DNA from: Bacteroidales bacterium
Lineage (GTDB): Bacteria; Planctomycetota; Planctomycetia; Gemmatales; Gemmataceae
Length of the DNA: 64,000 nucleotides
Assembly: GCA_026931725.1 (NCBI GenBank)
Contig: JAIXLE010000094.1
Coordinates: forward strand, 22,398 to 86,397
Reading direction: 5' to 3'
Shown here: positions 44,539-54,500 of the stretch, piece by piece
Layout: the number at the start of each line of letters is the position of its first letter
Position numbering within the stretch: position 1 is the stretch's first letter
The notes under the pieces: model-generated
Database searches by the model: none
Told to the model about the DNA's origin: nothing
The model's input: the letters and a program-made list of their open reading frames with translations, nothing else
Position numbers and translations under genes: made by a program

Positions 44539-45264
44539 ATGCCGATCCACGATTGGACACGGGCGAAACCGGGGCGATTCCACCATTTCCACACAGCCTG
44601 GATGGTGCATCTCGCGGATGCGTTGAACGCGGGCCGGTTGCCGGATGGTTATTTTGCTCTGGCCGAACAAAAGACCGACACGTTCGGTCCAGACGTGGTT
44701 GCGCTCTCCACAGACTCTGTGCCGTTGTCTGGAACGGGAAGTGACACTGTCGCGGTGGCAGAACCCCAGACCGAACGGCGCGTCACGCTCGGTACAGACC
44801 CGATCCCGAGCCGGCGATTGGCGATTCGTCATGCCGCGGGTGATCGGTTGGTGGCTGTCATCGAAATCGTGTCGCGCCGCAACAAGGACCGGCCCAGTAC
44901 CGTCGGCGAGTTCGCGGGCAAAGTGGTGGACTTCTTGCTCAGTGGCGTGCATGTCGCGGTGGTGGATGTCTTTCCGCCCAGCAAGCATGACCCCGGAGGG
45001 ATGCACCCGGTGATCTGCGAACTGCTGGACCCCACCGCTCACGGCGACACTCCACCGCCGGGCCGTCCGCTCACCTGTGCGGGCTACCAAGCGACTCGAC
45101 CGCCGATTGCGTATCTGAACTACGCCGCCGTTGGGCAACCGTTGCCGGGGGTGCCGCTGTATCTGGATGCGGGAGTGTATGCCGATCTGCCGTTAGAGGA
45201 AACATACACCGATGCCTTTGATTGTCTTCCTGCCGTGATAAAGGGTGAATTGAGAATCGGTTGA
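44539..45264 (+). CDS. DUF4058 family protein (paralogue 1)
   Basis: A 241-aa protein starting MPIHDWTRAKPGRFHHFHTA, with LPDGYFALAEQ, RLVAVIEIVSRRNKD, GVHVAVVDVFPPS and the C-terminal YLNYAAVGQPLPGVPLYL. These match DUF4058, whose fold resembles PD-(D/E)xK-type sheets but whose role is unknown. It lies 21 bp after moxR with GGGAGATGG before the start, so it is in the same operon, and is followed 22 bp later by a clear paralogue. Confidence 0.75.
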   Translation: MPIHDWTRAKPGRFHHFHTAWMVHLADALNAGRLPDGYFALAEQKTDTFGPDVVALSTDSVPLSGTGSDTVAVAEPQTERRVTLGTDPIPSRRLAIRHAAGDRLVAVIEIVSRRNKDRPSTVGEFAGKVVDFLLSGVHVAVVDVFPPSKHDPGGMHPVICELLDPTAHGDTPPPGRPLTCAGYQATRPPIAYLNYAAVGQPLPGVPLYLDAGVYADLPLEETYTDAFDCLPAVIKGELRIG

Positions 45265-45286
45265 GAAACCACGGAAGAGGCATACC

Positions 45287-46000
45287 ATGCCGATCCACGA
45301 CTGGACGCGGGCGGACGACGGGTTGTTCCATGATTTTCACAACAGCTGGTTGGCCCATTTGAAGGATACCCTCAACGGCGGATTACTCCCCGATGGGTAC
45401 TTCGCCATGTTGGATGTACGGGCCGATGTCTACATTCCCGATATTGCGACGCTCACCGCGCATCCGCGTGAAAGTGTCGCGTCCCCGCTGGCCGTGCTGG
45501 CAGAACCGATCGCCGAGCGGATGGTCGTAGCTCAGGGTCGCCGTCAGACACATGTTCGCCGCCGCATTTTGGTACGAACAGCGCGTCGAGTCGTTGCCGT
45601 GATCGAACTCGTTTCCCCGAGTAACAAGGATGGCCCGAAACAAACAACCACGTTCGTGGCCAAACTGGTCGATCTCATCGAAACAGGGATTCATCTTGTT
45701 GTGATTGATCTGATTCCACCGGGAACCAGCAATCCGGGTGGTTTGCATCCTCTGATCTGGGCCAGCCTGACTGCAGGCGAACCCGCCGATACACCGCCAG
45801 CGGATCGACCGCTGAGTTGCATCAGCTACGCCGCGGACGAGTCACCCATCGCGTATCTGAATTACGCCGCCGTCGGGCAACCGTTGCCGGGGGTGCCGCT
45901 GTATTTGACGCATTCCTACTTTGTGACGCTGCCGCTGGAGGAAACGTACATGTGGTGCTACGACCGCATCCCGGGCATTCTGAAAGCAGAACTGGAGTAA
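45287..46000 (+). CDS. DUF4058 family protein (paralogue 2)
   Basis: A 237-aa paralogue of the gene just upstream: both begin MPIHDWTRA and share YLNYAAVGQPLPGVPLYL and LPLEETY at the C-terminus, while the middle has diverged (RVVAVIELVSPSNKDGPKQT here). The arrangement indicates a tandem duplication. The function is unknown. Confidence 0.75.
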   Translation: MPIHDWTRADDGLFHDFHNSWLAHLKDTLNGGLLPDGYFAMLDVRADVYIPDIATLTAHPRESVASPLAVLAEPIAERMVVAQGRRQTHVRRRILVRTARRVVAVIELVSPSNKDGPKQTTTFVAKLVDLIETGIHLVVIDLIPPGTSNPGGLHPLIWASLTAGEPADTPPADRPLSCISYAADESPIAYLNYAAVGQPLPGVPLYLTHSYFVTLPLEETYMWCYDRIPGILKAELE

Positions 46001-46007
46001 TCGCCAG

Positions 46008-46466
46008 ATGTTCTCGCGTGTTTTTGGTCTGTCCCCCGTGATTCCGTCTCCGTCCGCGTTGACGGCCCACCTGCACGCGGCGGGTGTCGCTGTGGTGCCC
46101 CATTTTCGCGGTGATGACCTCGGTTGGACGGCTGGTGAACTCCACCTGCCCGCTGGCGGTACACCCGTCTACCTCGAACGCTACCTGACCCGAGAAGATA
46201 ACCTCCGCCCGGATCTGAACACGTTTGCCGCCGAAATCGAAACTTGCGATTACAGCGCCCACGTCACCGACCTGATGCGACGGATGATTCAGACGGAACA
46301 ACTCATCACGATGCGTAAGCCCGTCGATCAGTCCGATGAAGCGGCCCTGGAAACGGTCCTCGTCGCCACGTGCCGCTACCTCGCCCAGGCCACCGATGGC
46401 GTTTATCAAATGGACGGCCTCGGCTGGTTCGCCGCGGATGGAACCTTGCTCATTCAGGAATACTGA
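46008..46466 (+). CDS. 152-aa protein of unknown function in the MoxR-DUF58 run
   Basis: A soluble, acidic protein with no signal peptide or membrane helix. It includes LHAAGVAVVPHFRGDDLGW, GGTPVYLERYLTREDNLRP and YQMDGLGWFAADGTLL. It begins 8 bp after the second DUF4058 stop and ends 8 bp before the DUF58 start, so it is translated in the same operon. I do not recognise the family. Confidence 0.65.
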   Translation: MFSRVFGLSPVIPSPSALTAHLHAAGVAVVPHFRGDDLGWTAGELHLPAGGTPVYLERYLTREDNLRPDLNTFAAEIETCDYSAHVTDLMRRMIQTEQLITMRKPVDQSDEAALETVLVATCRYLAQATDGVYQMDGLGWFAADGTLLIQEY

Positions 46467-46473
46467 GTTGACC

Positions 46474-47373
46474 ATGAACACGGCCGAAAAATATCTGCGA
46501 CCCGAAGTCATTCACCAGGTCGCCCGACTCGACTTGCGGGCCAAGTTCATCGTCCAGGGTTTTTTGAGCGGTCTGCACGCCAGCCCCTTTCATGGGTTCT
46601 CGGTCGAGTTCTCAGAACATCGCAAATACGTTCCCGGCGACGATCTCAAAGACATCGACTGGAATGTTTACGCCAAGACGGGCCGGTACTACGTCAAAAA
46701 GTACCGAGCCGAAACGAACATGACCGGCTATCTGGTCATGGATCTCTCGCAGTCGATGGGTTACACCTACCGCCAGGAACTGACGAAATTCGAGTACGGC
46801 ATCTGCCTCGCCGCGGCGTTGGGCTATCTGATGGTGCATCAGCAAGACCCCGTCGGCTTGGTGACATTCGATACCCAGATTCGCACGGTCGTTCCGCCCA
46901 AGAGTAAGCGTTCCCAGATCGGTACGCTGCTGTCCGTCCTCTCCAACTTGCAGCCGACCGGCACCACCGACATCGCCCACGCCCTGACGCAGTTGGCGAC
47001 ACTGGCGAAGGGGAAGTCGCTCATCATGCTCTTTAGTGATCTGCTCACCGACCCGGAACCCGTCATTCAGAGCCTCTATCGCCTCCGGCACGCGGGGCAC
47101 GAAGTCATCCTGTTTCATATTCTGGATGAAGCCGAGGTGCATTTCCCATTCCAGGGGCGGATCGAATTTGAGGATGTGGAAAGCAAGGAAAAGCTCGAAG
47201 TCGATGCCCGTGGCATCCGGGACGATTACCTGGCCGGTGTGGAGGAATTCCGTGCCCTCTACAAGCGGGAATGCGGACTGGCCAACGTCGATTTCGTGTC
47301 GATGGACACGAGCATTGGCTTTGACAAGGCTCTGTTGGAATATCTAATCCAGCGTCAACGCCGGTTTGCGTGA
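46474..47373 (+). CDS. DUF58 domain protein (MoxR partner, vWA-like)
   Basis: A 299-aa protein of the family that acts with MoxR ATPases. The DUF58 signature [20 protein letters not shown] is at residues about 45-65, followed by a vWA-like fold with [11 protein letters not shown] (a MIDAS-like DxSxS) and [15 protein letters not shown]. Start at ATG 46474, with a TTG at 46468 as an alternative. It closes the operon, followed by a duplicated gene fragment and a terminator. Confidence 0.9.
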   Translation: MNTAEKYLRPEVIHQVARLDLRAKFIVQGFLSGLHASPFHGFSVEFSEHRKYVPGDDLKDIDWNVYAKTGRYYVKKYRAETNMTGYLVMDLSQSMGYTYRQELTKFEYGICLAAALGYLMVHQQDPVGLVTFDTQIRTVVPPKSKRSQIGTLLSVLSNLQPTGTTDIAHALTQLATLAKGKSLIMLFSDLLTDPEPVIQSLYRLRHAGHEVILFHILDEAEVHFPFQGRIEFEDVESKEKLEVDARGIRDDYLAGVEEFRALYKRECGLANVDFVSMDTSIGFDKALLEYLIQRQRRFA

Positions 47374-47377
47374 GGCG

Positions 47378-47464
47378 GATCAGAACTCGGTTTCGCGCAA
47401 GGCTTTCGCGCCGAGTCGCAGCGGTAGCACCACAGCCGCGGCCCCGAACAGCAAGCCGACCGGC
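47378..47464. repeat. 87-bp direct repeat, left copy (fragment of the permease 3' end)
   Basis: Identical base for base to 49579-49665, which is the 3' end of the ABC-2-like permease gene. It starts four bases after the DUF58 stop. Sequence on either side of the two copies differs, so the match is exactly bounded. It is an untranslated remnant here. Confidence 0.95.
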
Positions 47465-47495
47465 TTCACCTCAAATTCCCTGATCTCATCCCCTG

Positions 47496-47522
47496 AAACC
47501 CGGTGCCCGGCACCGGGTTTTT
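47496..47522 (+). terminator. rho-independent terminator of the MoxR-DUF58 operon
   Basis: AAACCCGGTGCC (47496-47507) and GGCACCGGGTTT (47509-47520) form a long perfect stem followed by further T residues. Confidence 0.8.
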
Positions 47523-47704
47523 GCCTGTCCGCCTTCCGAGCCACAGAACTCGCAACAGTGGAAGCCTTGTCATTCGATCCAGATTCCCTGAATCCTCCGC
47601 ATTTCTATTTCCAACGCACGCCATTTCTTCATGAACACATTCTTAAATGTCTCTGCGTCTCCCGCGTGCGCGGAGATGGGTCATCCCACACTCAGTCACT
47701 CTCA

Positions 47705-48853
47705 ATGAAGAGGTCTACAAACGTGGCGAAGTTTCTTGCTCGTCGTGCGGCGTTCACGCTAATTGAACTGCTGGTCGTGATTGCGATTATCGCCATCCTG
47801 ATCGGCTTGCTGTTGCCTGCGGTGCAGAAAGTTCGCGATGCGGCGGCCCGCAGCCAGTGCGCGAACAATCTCAAGCAAATCGGCCTGGGTCTGCACAATT
47901 ACGAATCGACCTACCAATGCTTTCCGACTTCCGGGGAAGGGAACATCACTGCAGGCACGGCGAAAGTGACCGCGTTCAACACGCAATCGACCTGGACCAT
48001 GTTGCTCCCGTTCATCGAACAAGACGCGATCTTCCGTCAAGTCACGGCGGCGACGAACAATCTGGAGAACCATTATTCGGTTGCCAGCAGCCAGACACCG
48101 TTCCAGAACGCGGTGAAAACCTTTGTCTGCCCAGCAAATCCGACCGCGATGGCCAAGGGAACCGACACCCAGGGTTACGGCATCTGCGACTATATGCCGA
48201 TTGCTTACAGCGATTTGCACCCCACCGATGGCACCCGTGTCTCGGGTAGCAGCCTGTACCGGGTGGATGGGTTCCTGCAACTTTCCAACATCGGCGGCAC
48301 CACCAACAGCGGTTCCAGTTCGAGCACCTGGTACACCAACAAGGTCAACAGTGGCCGCAAAGCCACCGCGGTTCCAGATGGCACGAGCAACACCATCGCC
48401 ATCATCGAAGACGTGGGCCGTGGCGGGTTCGGCATCATCGACGGAACCTACACCCAACCCGCGGGCGGAGCCACTAAGATCGCACGTTGGGCCGAACCGG
48501 ACCAGGGGAACGGGGTTTCGGGGCTGCCCGGCGAAAGTGTGAGCGCGTCCAACACCCTGATCGGCGATTGCTACCAAAACGGCAGCAGCAACCCCGCCGG
48601 AGACGGGTCCATCTCCAGTGCGGCCAACTGTGCCAGCCGAAAGATCGTGAACAACACACCGATGACCGCCCAGAGCCTGTGGGCTTCCAACAACTACGGC
48701 CCGAACGATGAACCGTACAGCTTCCATAGCGGCATCTGTCTGGCGGTATTCGGCGACGGCCACGTGGGCACAGTCCGCGATACCATCACCCCGGTGGCCA
48801 TGAAGGCACTCGTCACTGCGGATGCCAACGACATTGTTTCGGAACTGCCGTAA
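47705..48853 (+). CDS. DUF1559 (SBP_bac_10-like) protein with pilin-like N-terminus
   Basis: A 382-aa intact member of the family that is broken at 3336. It begins at ATG 47705 with a short basic leader and the pilin-like [18 protein letters not shown] helix ending LLLPAVQKV, so processing by prepilin peptidase and membrane insertion are expected. Later landmarks are [60 protein letters not shown] and [10 protein letters not shown] lipoprotein gene follows 80 bp after the stop. The pair sits between copies of an 87-bp direct repeat. The function is unknown; planctomycete genomes encode many such proteins. Confidence 0.9.
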   Translation: MKRSTNVAKFLARRAAFTLIELLVVIAIIAILIGLLLPAVQKVRDAAARSQCANNLKQIGLGLHNYESTYQCFPTSGEGNITAGTAKVTAFNTQSTWTMLLPFIEQDAIFRQVTAATNNLENHYSVASSQTPFQNAVKTFVCPANPTAMAKGTDTQGYGICDYMPIAYSDLHPTDGTRVSGSSLYRVDGFLQLSNIGGTTNSGSSSSTWYTNKVNSGRKATAVPDGTSNTIAIIEDVGRGGFGIIDGTYTQPAGGATKIARWAEPDQGNGVSGLPGESVSASNTLIGDCYQNGSSNPAGDGSISSAANCASRKIVNNTPMTAQSLWASNNYGPNDEPYSFHSGICLAVFGDGHVGTVRDTITPVAMKALVTADANDIVSELP

Positions 48854-48875
48854 TACGAGGGGTTCTGATCAGGCA

Positions 48876-48907
48876 CCCGCACTCTGAGAATGGGTGCGGG
48901 CTTTCTC
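48876..48907 (+). terminator. terminator-like hairpin after the DUF1559 gene
   Basis: CCCGCAC (48876-48882) and GTGCGGG (48894-48900) form a stem followed by CTTTCTC. Its position between the DUF1559 gene and the lipoprotein suggests partial termination. Confidence 0.6.
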
Positions 48908-48933
48908 TGCGATTAACGGAAGGAGAGGCCATC

Positions 48934-49362
48934 GTGCGCGGAATGGTGATGTCGATGTGGTTCGGAATCTGGGCCATGACCACGATCGGGTGTGGCTCGC
49001 CGATGGGTGAGAATGAGACGGATGTGGTTCCCGTGCAGGGGACAGTCTCCACCGCGAGCGGGAAGCCGTTGGCCCATGTGGTGATGCGCTTTTATCGCAT
49101 CCCGGCCGAGGGAGTCTCACCGTTGGAAATCTATGGGGAAGCAGAAAGTAACGGGGCGTTCACGGCCCGGTTCAACGGTCAGGATGGGATACCGCGCGGC
49201 CAGTACAAAGTCACGGTGAAACCGGGCGGCAACCCGCAATCGAGCGTGTACCGGTTCGCCAAGTCCGCCATCCCGGCTCGCTATACCGAAGTGGAGACGA
49301 CACCGCTCACCGTGGATGCCACGCAACCCAACAATCAGGCTAAGTTGCAGATCACGCAATAG
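48934..49362 (+). CDS. small lipoprotein with carboxypeptidase-regulatory-like fold
   Basis: A 142-aa protein starting at GTG 48934 behind AGGAGAGG. The hydrophobic N-terminus ends in a lipobox-like TTIGC, so it is probably lipidated. The mature part opens VVPVQGTVSTASGKPLAHV and contains AESNGAFTARFNGQDGIPRG and QYKVTVKPGG, the beta-sandwich pattern seen in the lipoprotein after the first DUF1559 gene. Its position repeats the DUF1559-lipoprotein pairing. Confidence 0.75.
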   Translation: MRGMVMSMWFGIWAMTTIGCGSPMGENETDVVPVQGTVSTASGKPLAHVVMRFYRIPAEGVSPLEIYGEAESNGAFTARFNGQDGIPRGQYKVTVKPGGNPQSSVYRFAKSAIPARYTEVETTPLTVDATQPNNQAKLQITQ

Positions 49363-49469
49363 TCCATCCGCGGAGCTGGGACGACGAATCGGTCGAGTTC
49401 TCATACTCATACACGCACCCAGTGAGGCTGTCCAATTTTGAAGGGAGGAACGGAACCGGAGAGGAACAC

Positions 49470-49493
49470 AACCGGGGACGATCGTCCCCGGTT
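49470..49493 (-). repeat. dispersed palindrome, copy 3 (inverted orientation)
   Basis: A perfect 24-bp palindrome: AACCGGGGACGA followed by its reverse complement. The conserved tail (GAGGAACAC before it) is on the left, so this copy is inverted relative to the others. Confidence 0.9.
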
Positions 49494-49508
49494 CAGTAGG
49501 ACACACCG

Positions 49509-49532
49509 AACCGGGGACGATCGTCCCCGATT
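49509..49532 (+). repeat. dispersed palindrome, copy 4
   Basis: AACCGGGGACGA followed by TCGTCCCCGATT, 15 bp after copy 3; the tail is not conserved. The tandem pair lies just past the stop of the ABC-2-like permease gene. Confidence 0.85.
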
Positions 49533-49578
49533 TTCCGAGAGCCGATTCTCCGAGGAATGGCGATGTTTGTGCGGGTGA

Positions 49579-49665
49579 GATCAGAACTCGGTTTCGCGCA
49601 AGGCTTTCGCGCCGAGTCGCAGCGGTAGCACCACAGCCGCGGCCCCGAACAGCAAGCCGACCGGC
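49579..49665. repeat. 87-bp direct repeat, right copy (true 3' end of the permease gene)
   Basis: Exact match to 47378-47464. Here the sequence encodes the last 28 residues and stop of the permease, so this is the original copy. Confidence 0.95.
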
Positions 49666-51344
49666 AGCCCTGCATACACCCACAGCGGCGGAATCGCCAA
49701 CGTCTTGTTTCCGTGCAACCATTGCTCGAAAGCCGCCACATACAACGGCACGGCCATCGCCAGAATGACCAGAAGAATATACATCAGACCGATCACCATG
49801 TTCACCGTTCCCCCGAAACCGACGACGATCTTGGATGGATCCGTTTCCCGGAAGTTCGGCATGTACGCACCCAGACCGACGTTGAGCGCACTGAGCCCGA
49901 CCGCGACCACGGCCACCGTCAGAGCGTGAATCAGAATCGCCGGGAGCGGCAAACGCAGCAGGACATCACTGGTCAGAATCAGCAATTCCGCAATCAGCAC
50001 GGCCCCCGTTGCCGCGAAGGCGAATTTGCCCAGCAGAATCTGTTCCCGCTTCACCGGCAGCAGGCCGAGAATCCAGAACTTGCGCCCTTCCAGGCTAATC
50101 AGGGGGAAGATGAATCGGCTCAACCCCGCACAGAGCAGCACCGATGTGCCGGCCACATTCACCAAGCTAACAACGTAACCATCGTAACTGCCACTGCCGA
50201 GGTCCGCGTCGTAGTATTGGCGGAAGTTCGTCGCTCCGAGGAGGAGCAACCCCCCGAAGATGATGAGCAGCACCCATTGCGTCGGGTCGCGGCGGAAGGT
50301 GCGGAAATCCTTGACGATGAGAATGCGGGTCGGCTTGTCGAGGTAGAAGACGAGTCCTTCCATCAGATGGTCGAGTAAGCTGCCACGGTATCGCCGTTTG
50401 GCGCGTCCACCACCGGCCACACGGTCAAACGCGGTGCGATAAATTCGCCCGGCCACCCAAGCCGCCAGAAGGTAGATCATCAACCCGTTGCTCCAGATCA
50501 AGGCGAGCTGGGCGAGTGCTTCTTCGGGTGCCCCGCGTGCCGCGGCCCGGACCCCCTCCGTGATCCACCGACTCGGGTTCAACGGGTGCTGCACCAATCC
50601 GAACTGTTCGACCAGTCCTTCGACTTCGTTCCGCTGCCCCGAATACAGGCTCCGCTTCGCTGCCTTACCCACTCGGTACAGCCAAAAACTCCCCAGCAGC
50701 ACGAGCAGGATGCCGCCGAGGATCATCACTTGTCGGCGGTTTCGGGGCAGATACCGCACCAGAACCAGGCACGCCATCGCCGAGATCGACCCCGGCAGCA
50801 GCACGAACCCCAACAGGTACGCGGGCAAGAGTGGGTAAAAATACCACGGCACCTCGGCCACCAACCCATAGGAGACGAGAATCGGGAGGCCGAGAATCAG
50901 AAAGGCCCAGGAGCTGAACAGCACGGCTTGCTGGAACTTCGCGCCGAATACCTTGTCCGCACGGGCGGGCGAACACAGGAGGAACCGTGCTTCCGGGGCC
51001 GTGAACAGGCTGGCGTACAGAATGATGCCCGTGGAGAAAATCAGCATGATGCCGAGCGTGAAGAACATCAGATCGAACAATCCACCGACGATCAGCCCCT
51101 TTACTGGCACGCGGAAGCGGAAGAGTTCGTGAAATGTGTACAGGCTCAACACGAACACGAAGACCCCGACGAGGGCACTGGTGCCCAGCATCGTGAACAG
51201 TTTGATGCGTCCGGTTTCGAGCATGACCCGCAACCCGTTCCGCGTAATACGGGATTGCAGTCGGCGAAACACGGCCGCTTGATCGACAGTGTACGGGCGA
51301 GGATTCGGCGTGGTCGCCAGTGAAACCGCGGGATCAGGCGACAC
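49581..51344 (-). CDS. ABC-2-like exporter permease
   Basis: A 587-aa membrane protein with about 12 hydrophobic segments, including LGTSALVGVFVFVLSLY, FTLGIMLIFSTGIILY and, after a loop carrying KDFRTFRRDPTQWV, a second set (LLIIFGGLLLLGA, MVIGLMYILLVILAM). It resembles putative ABC exporter permeases without a fused nucleotide-binding domain. No ATPase gene is adjacent in the window. The 3' end is the source of the 87-bp duplication at 47378. The cargo is unknown. Confidence 0.75.
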   Translation of the reverse strand: MSPDPAVSLATTPNPRPYTVDQAAVFRRLQSRITRNGLRVMLETGRIKLFTMLGTSALVGVFVFVLSLYTFHELFRFRVPVKGLIVGGLFDLMFFTLGIMLIFSTGIILYASLFTAPEARFLLCSPARADKVFGAKFQQAVLFSSWAFLILGLPILVSYGLVAEVPWYFYPLLPAYLLGFVLLPGSISAMACLVLVRYLPRNRRQVMILGGILLVLLGSFWLYRVGKAAKRSLYSGQRNEVEGLVEQFGLVQHPLNPSRWITEGVRAAARGAPEEALAQLALIWSNGLMIYLLAAWVAGRIYRTAFDRVAGGGRAKRRYRGSLLDHLMEGLVFYLDKPTRILIVKDFRTFRRDPTQWVLLIIFGGLLLLGATNFRQYYDADLGSGSYDGYVVSLVNVAGTSVLLCAGLSRFIFPLISLEGRKFWILGLLPVKREQILLGKFAFAATGAVLIAELLILTSDVLLRLPLPAILIHALTVAVVAVGLSALNVGLGAYMPNFRETDPSKIVVGFGGTVNMVIGLMYILLVILAMAVPLYVAAFEQWLHGNKTLAIPPLWVYAGLPVGLLFGAAAVVLPLRLGAKALRETEF

Positions 51345-51517
51345 GATCTCTCCCTCTGGGATGAAAGCGGAAAGCCGACTAGTGGGCCAGACCGTTCGCC
51401 GAGAACGCGATCGGGTCCGCTGTTTTGGTCCTATTGCGATGGGATGGCACGATCACAGTGTCACCCCATCACACACTCTTTTCTTCTTCTTCTTTTCTTA
51501 ACCTTTTTCCTTTTTCG

Positions 51518-54500
51518 TTATTTCAACGTGGCCAGATAGGCGATCAGGTCCACGAACTCCGCGGGGGCCATCGCCCCGGCGAGTCCTTCGGGCATACTGC
51601 TCTGCTTCAACTGCGTGCGGGTGTCGATGTCGTCCTTGAGGATGGTCTTCTTTTCTTTGCCGTCGAAGATGACGACATTTTTGTTGTCCTCGCTGATGAC
51701 CAAGCCGACAACGGATTTGCCATCCAGCGTGTCAATCTTCGTGGACAGGTACTTCATGTCGATCTCGGCGTTGGGGTCGATGATCGATTCGACAATCTTA
51801 ATTGGGGTTTTGAGCCGGGTCGCCACCTGGTGCAGGTTCGGGCCGTATTCCTGACCTTCCCCATTCCCGACTTTGTGGCACGCGGTACAACTGCGGATGA
51901 AGACAGCCCGGCCGTTGGAGGGGTTCCCCTTCATAATGGCCAGTGCCGTCATGGCCTTGTTCTTCTGCTCGGCGGATTGCGGTTCCTGCGACAGCAGTAC
52001 TCGCAGGTGCGGAATCGCGGCGGCTCCCGTTTTCGAGGAGGCGATCAGACCACCGAGGATCTTCGCGCCTTCGGGGTTGTCCTTCGTGGCTGCGCCGGAA
52101 AGGTATGAAGCTCGCCAGATATTCTCATTCGCGCCGAGGGCGTGTTCCACGGTGTAGCGGGTCCAGTAGTCCATCGGCAGTTTCGCCACGGCGAGAACGG
52201 CATTCATGGCATCGGTTGTGGGGAAGAAACTTAGGCCACGCACGGCTTCCGTCCGCACACGCGGGTGAGCATCGCGGGACATCGTGGTCAGCATGGCGAG
52301 GGCATCCGGCATGAGGTCGCGTTCCTCGGCGACGATGTGCGTGGCGGCGGCTCGGGCTTCAAACGCCTTCGCGGCCAGCACGGCGGAGAGCAACGCTTTG
52401 TCAACGGCATGGTGCCCCTGCTGGACCCACAACGCCTCACAGCGGAGCCGGTCGAATTCGGGATCGGCGGGGTTGAGCCCCCGGACCCAGGCCGCGACGG
52501 CGGGCAGCACTTCTTCCGCGGGGCGGTTGTGCAGTTCCCGGCGTGCCCGGTAGCGGGTCCGCCATTCGTACTCCCGGAACTGTTCGCAAATCTCGGCGAC
52601 GCTCTTGCCGAACTGCGTCACGGGTTTGACCAGGGGCCGCCCCTTCCCGACGAGGCGGTAGACTCGACCGGAAACGTGGTCCCGGTTCGGGTCACGCTGG
52701 CTATACTGCATGTGGCCGATGAGGGGGTTGGCCCAGTCGGCGAAGTAGAGCGCACCATCCGGGCCAATCTGCGGGTCCGCGGGGCGGAAATGCTTGTCTG
52801 GGGATTTGACCAGATCGGATTGGCGTTTGCCCATGTAACCCGCGCCGTCATCGTGGATTTCGTAACGGGTCAGGCCGTTGAGGTTGATGACACAGGCGTA
52901 GGTGAATTGCCGTTGTAGGTCATCGGGCAGGTTTCGGCTCACGAGCCATTCATTGCCGACGTTGGGCCGCACGCCACCGGGAAGGATGAAGTTCAACCCC
53001 TTCCGACCCCGGAATTGTGCCCCGGAAAGTGGGACATCCCAGGTCTGATTCGCCGTGGTGCCGTCACCGACGATCCCCTGACCCCAGCCGTCGTAGACGT
53101 AGCACCACATGTTGTACATGCCGGGCAGAGCAAACTGCGTGACACGGAAGGTTCGCGGATCGAGGACGTAGCAGCCGCCGGTGCCGTAACTGCGGTGCGG
53201 CCCCCAAGGTGTTTCCAGCGTGGTGCTGGTGGCGATCCCTTCGAGAATGTGCAGCTTGCCGCCGGGGCTCCACTCGAAGGCACCCGCGGAGTGGTGGGTA
53301 TCATCGGTGGCCCAACCATCCAGCAGGTGAACGACCAGATCCGCCTTGTCGTCGCCGTTGGTGTCTTTCAGGAACAGCATCCGGGGTTGATCCGTGACGA
53401 TGACCCCGCCGTTGAAGAACTCGAAGCCCGTCGGGCAGTGCAGTTTGTCGTAGAAGACGGTACTCTTGTCCGCGACTCCATCACCATCGGTGTCTTCGAG
53501 GATGACGAGTTTGTCATTCGCGGGCGGGTGGCCGGGCTGCCATTGTGGGTAGCTCGGCATGCACGACAGCCAGAGTCGGCCTTTGTTGTCGAAGTTCATT
53601 TGGACCGGCTTGGCGATTTCCGGGAACCGTTTCTCATCCGCGAACAGTTTCAGTTCCGTTCCCGGATGCACCGTCGCGGTGGCGATGAACTCGCTGGGCG
53701 GGAGGATTTTGGGTCCACCTTCGGCGTTCTCGCTGTATTTCTGACGGGGTTCGCCGAACCGGGTGGGTGGGGTGAACAGTTCGCCGGTGTCGCTGTCATC
53801 GGGCTGCGGCGGCACCGCTTTCCCCTGGGCGATGTCCCAGACGTACTGATCGCGGACTTCGGCCATGTTGCGGATTTTGAGATACTCACGCGGGAACGTC
53901 TCGGTGTCGAAGGTGCGTCGACCGCCGTAGACGTACCAACCGTTGACCATGCGGTAATCTTGCCGATGGACCCACGATTTATCGTTCACCGCGGCGCGGA
54001 GTTTCTCGTACTTCTCGGTATCCTGAATGACAATGGGTTTACCGAACAGGGCTTCATCCAAAGCCGTTGCCAGGGCTTTGTCACCGACTTCATTGGCGTG
54101 GGCACCGTTGATGGTGAACTGCATTCCCGGTTTCGCGGTGAATAGTTCGTGAGTCGGTGTGAACAAATCCACGAACGCGATTCCGAGTTTCTGAGCCACC
54201 GCACGGGTCGCCTCGGCGTAGAGTTTGAGGTTCGCGTTTTCCTGCGTCCCTTCGGGGAGCATTTTTGTTCCGGTTGGCTCGAAGGCGATGGGGGAAACCA
54301 GTACGAATCGCGGTTTCGACCCGGCATCGTCACGGGGGTATTTCTTCGTGTACTCTTCGAGGAATCGTTCGTAATCTTGCTGGTATTTCTCGACTCCGGC
54401 TTTCCCAGCGAACGATTCGTTGAAGCCGAAGAAGCAGAAGAAGGTATCGGGTCCAAAGGCGTGAAGCGGGTCATCGAGCTTGGTGTAGTCGTTGGAACGC

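Noticed and set aside
47378..49665. Insertion sequence with an 87-bp target-site duplication
   Set aside because: No transposase or terminal inverted repeats are present, and 87 bp is far longer than usual target duplications.
53015..54145. 376-codon plus-strand open frame opposite the PVC cytochrome gene
   Set aside because: Antisense shadow without motifs.
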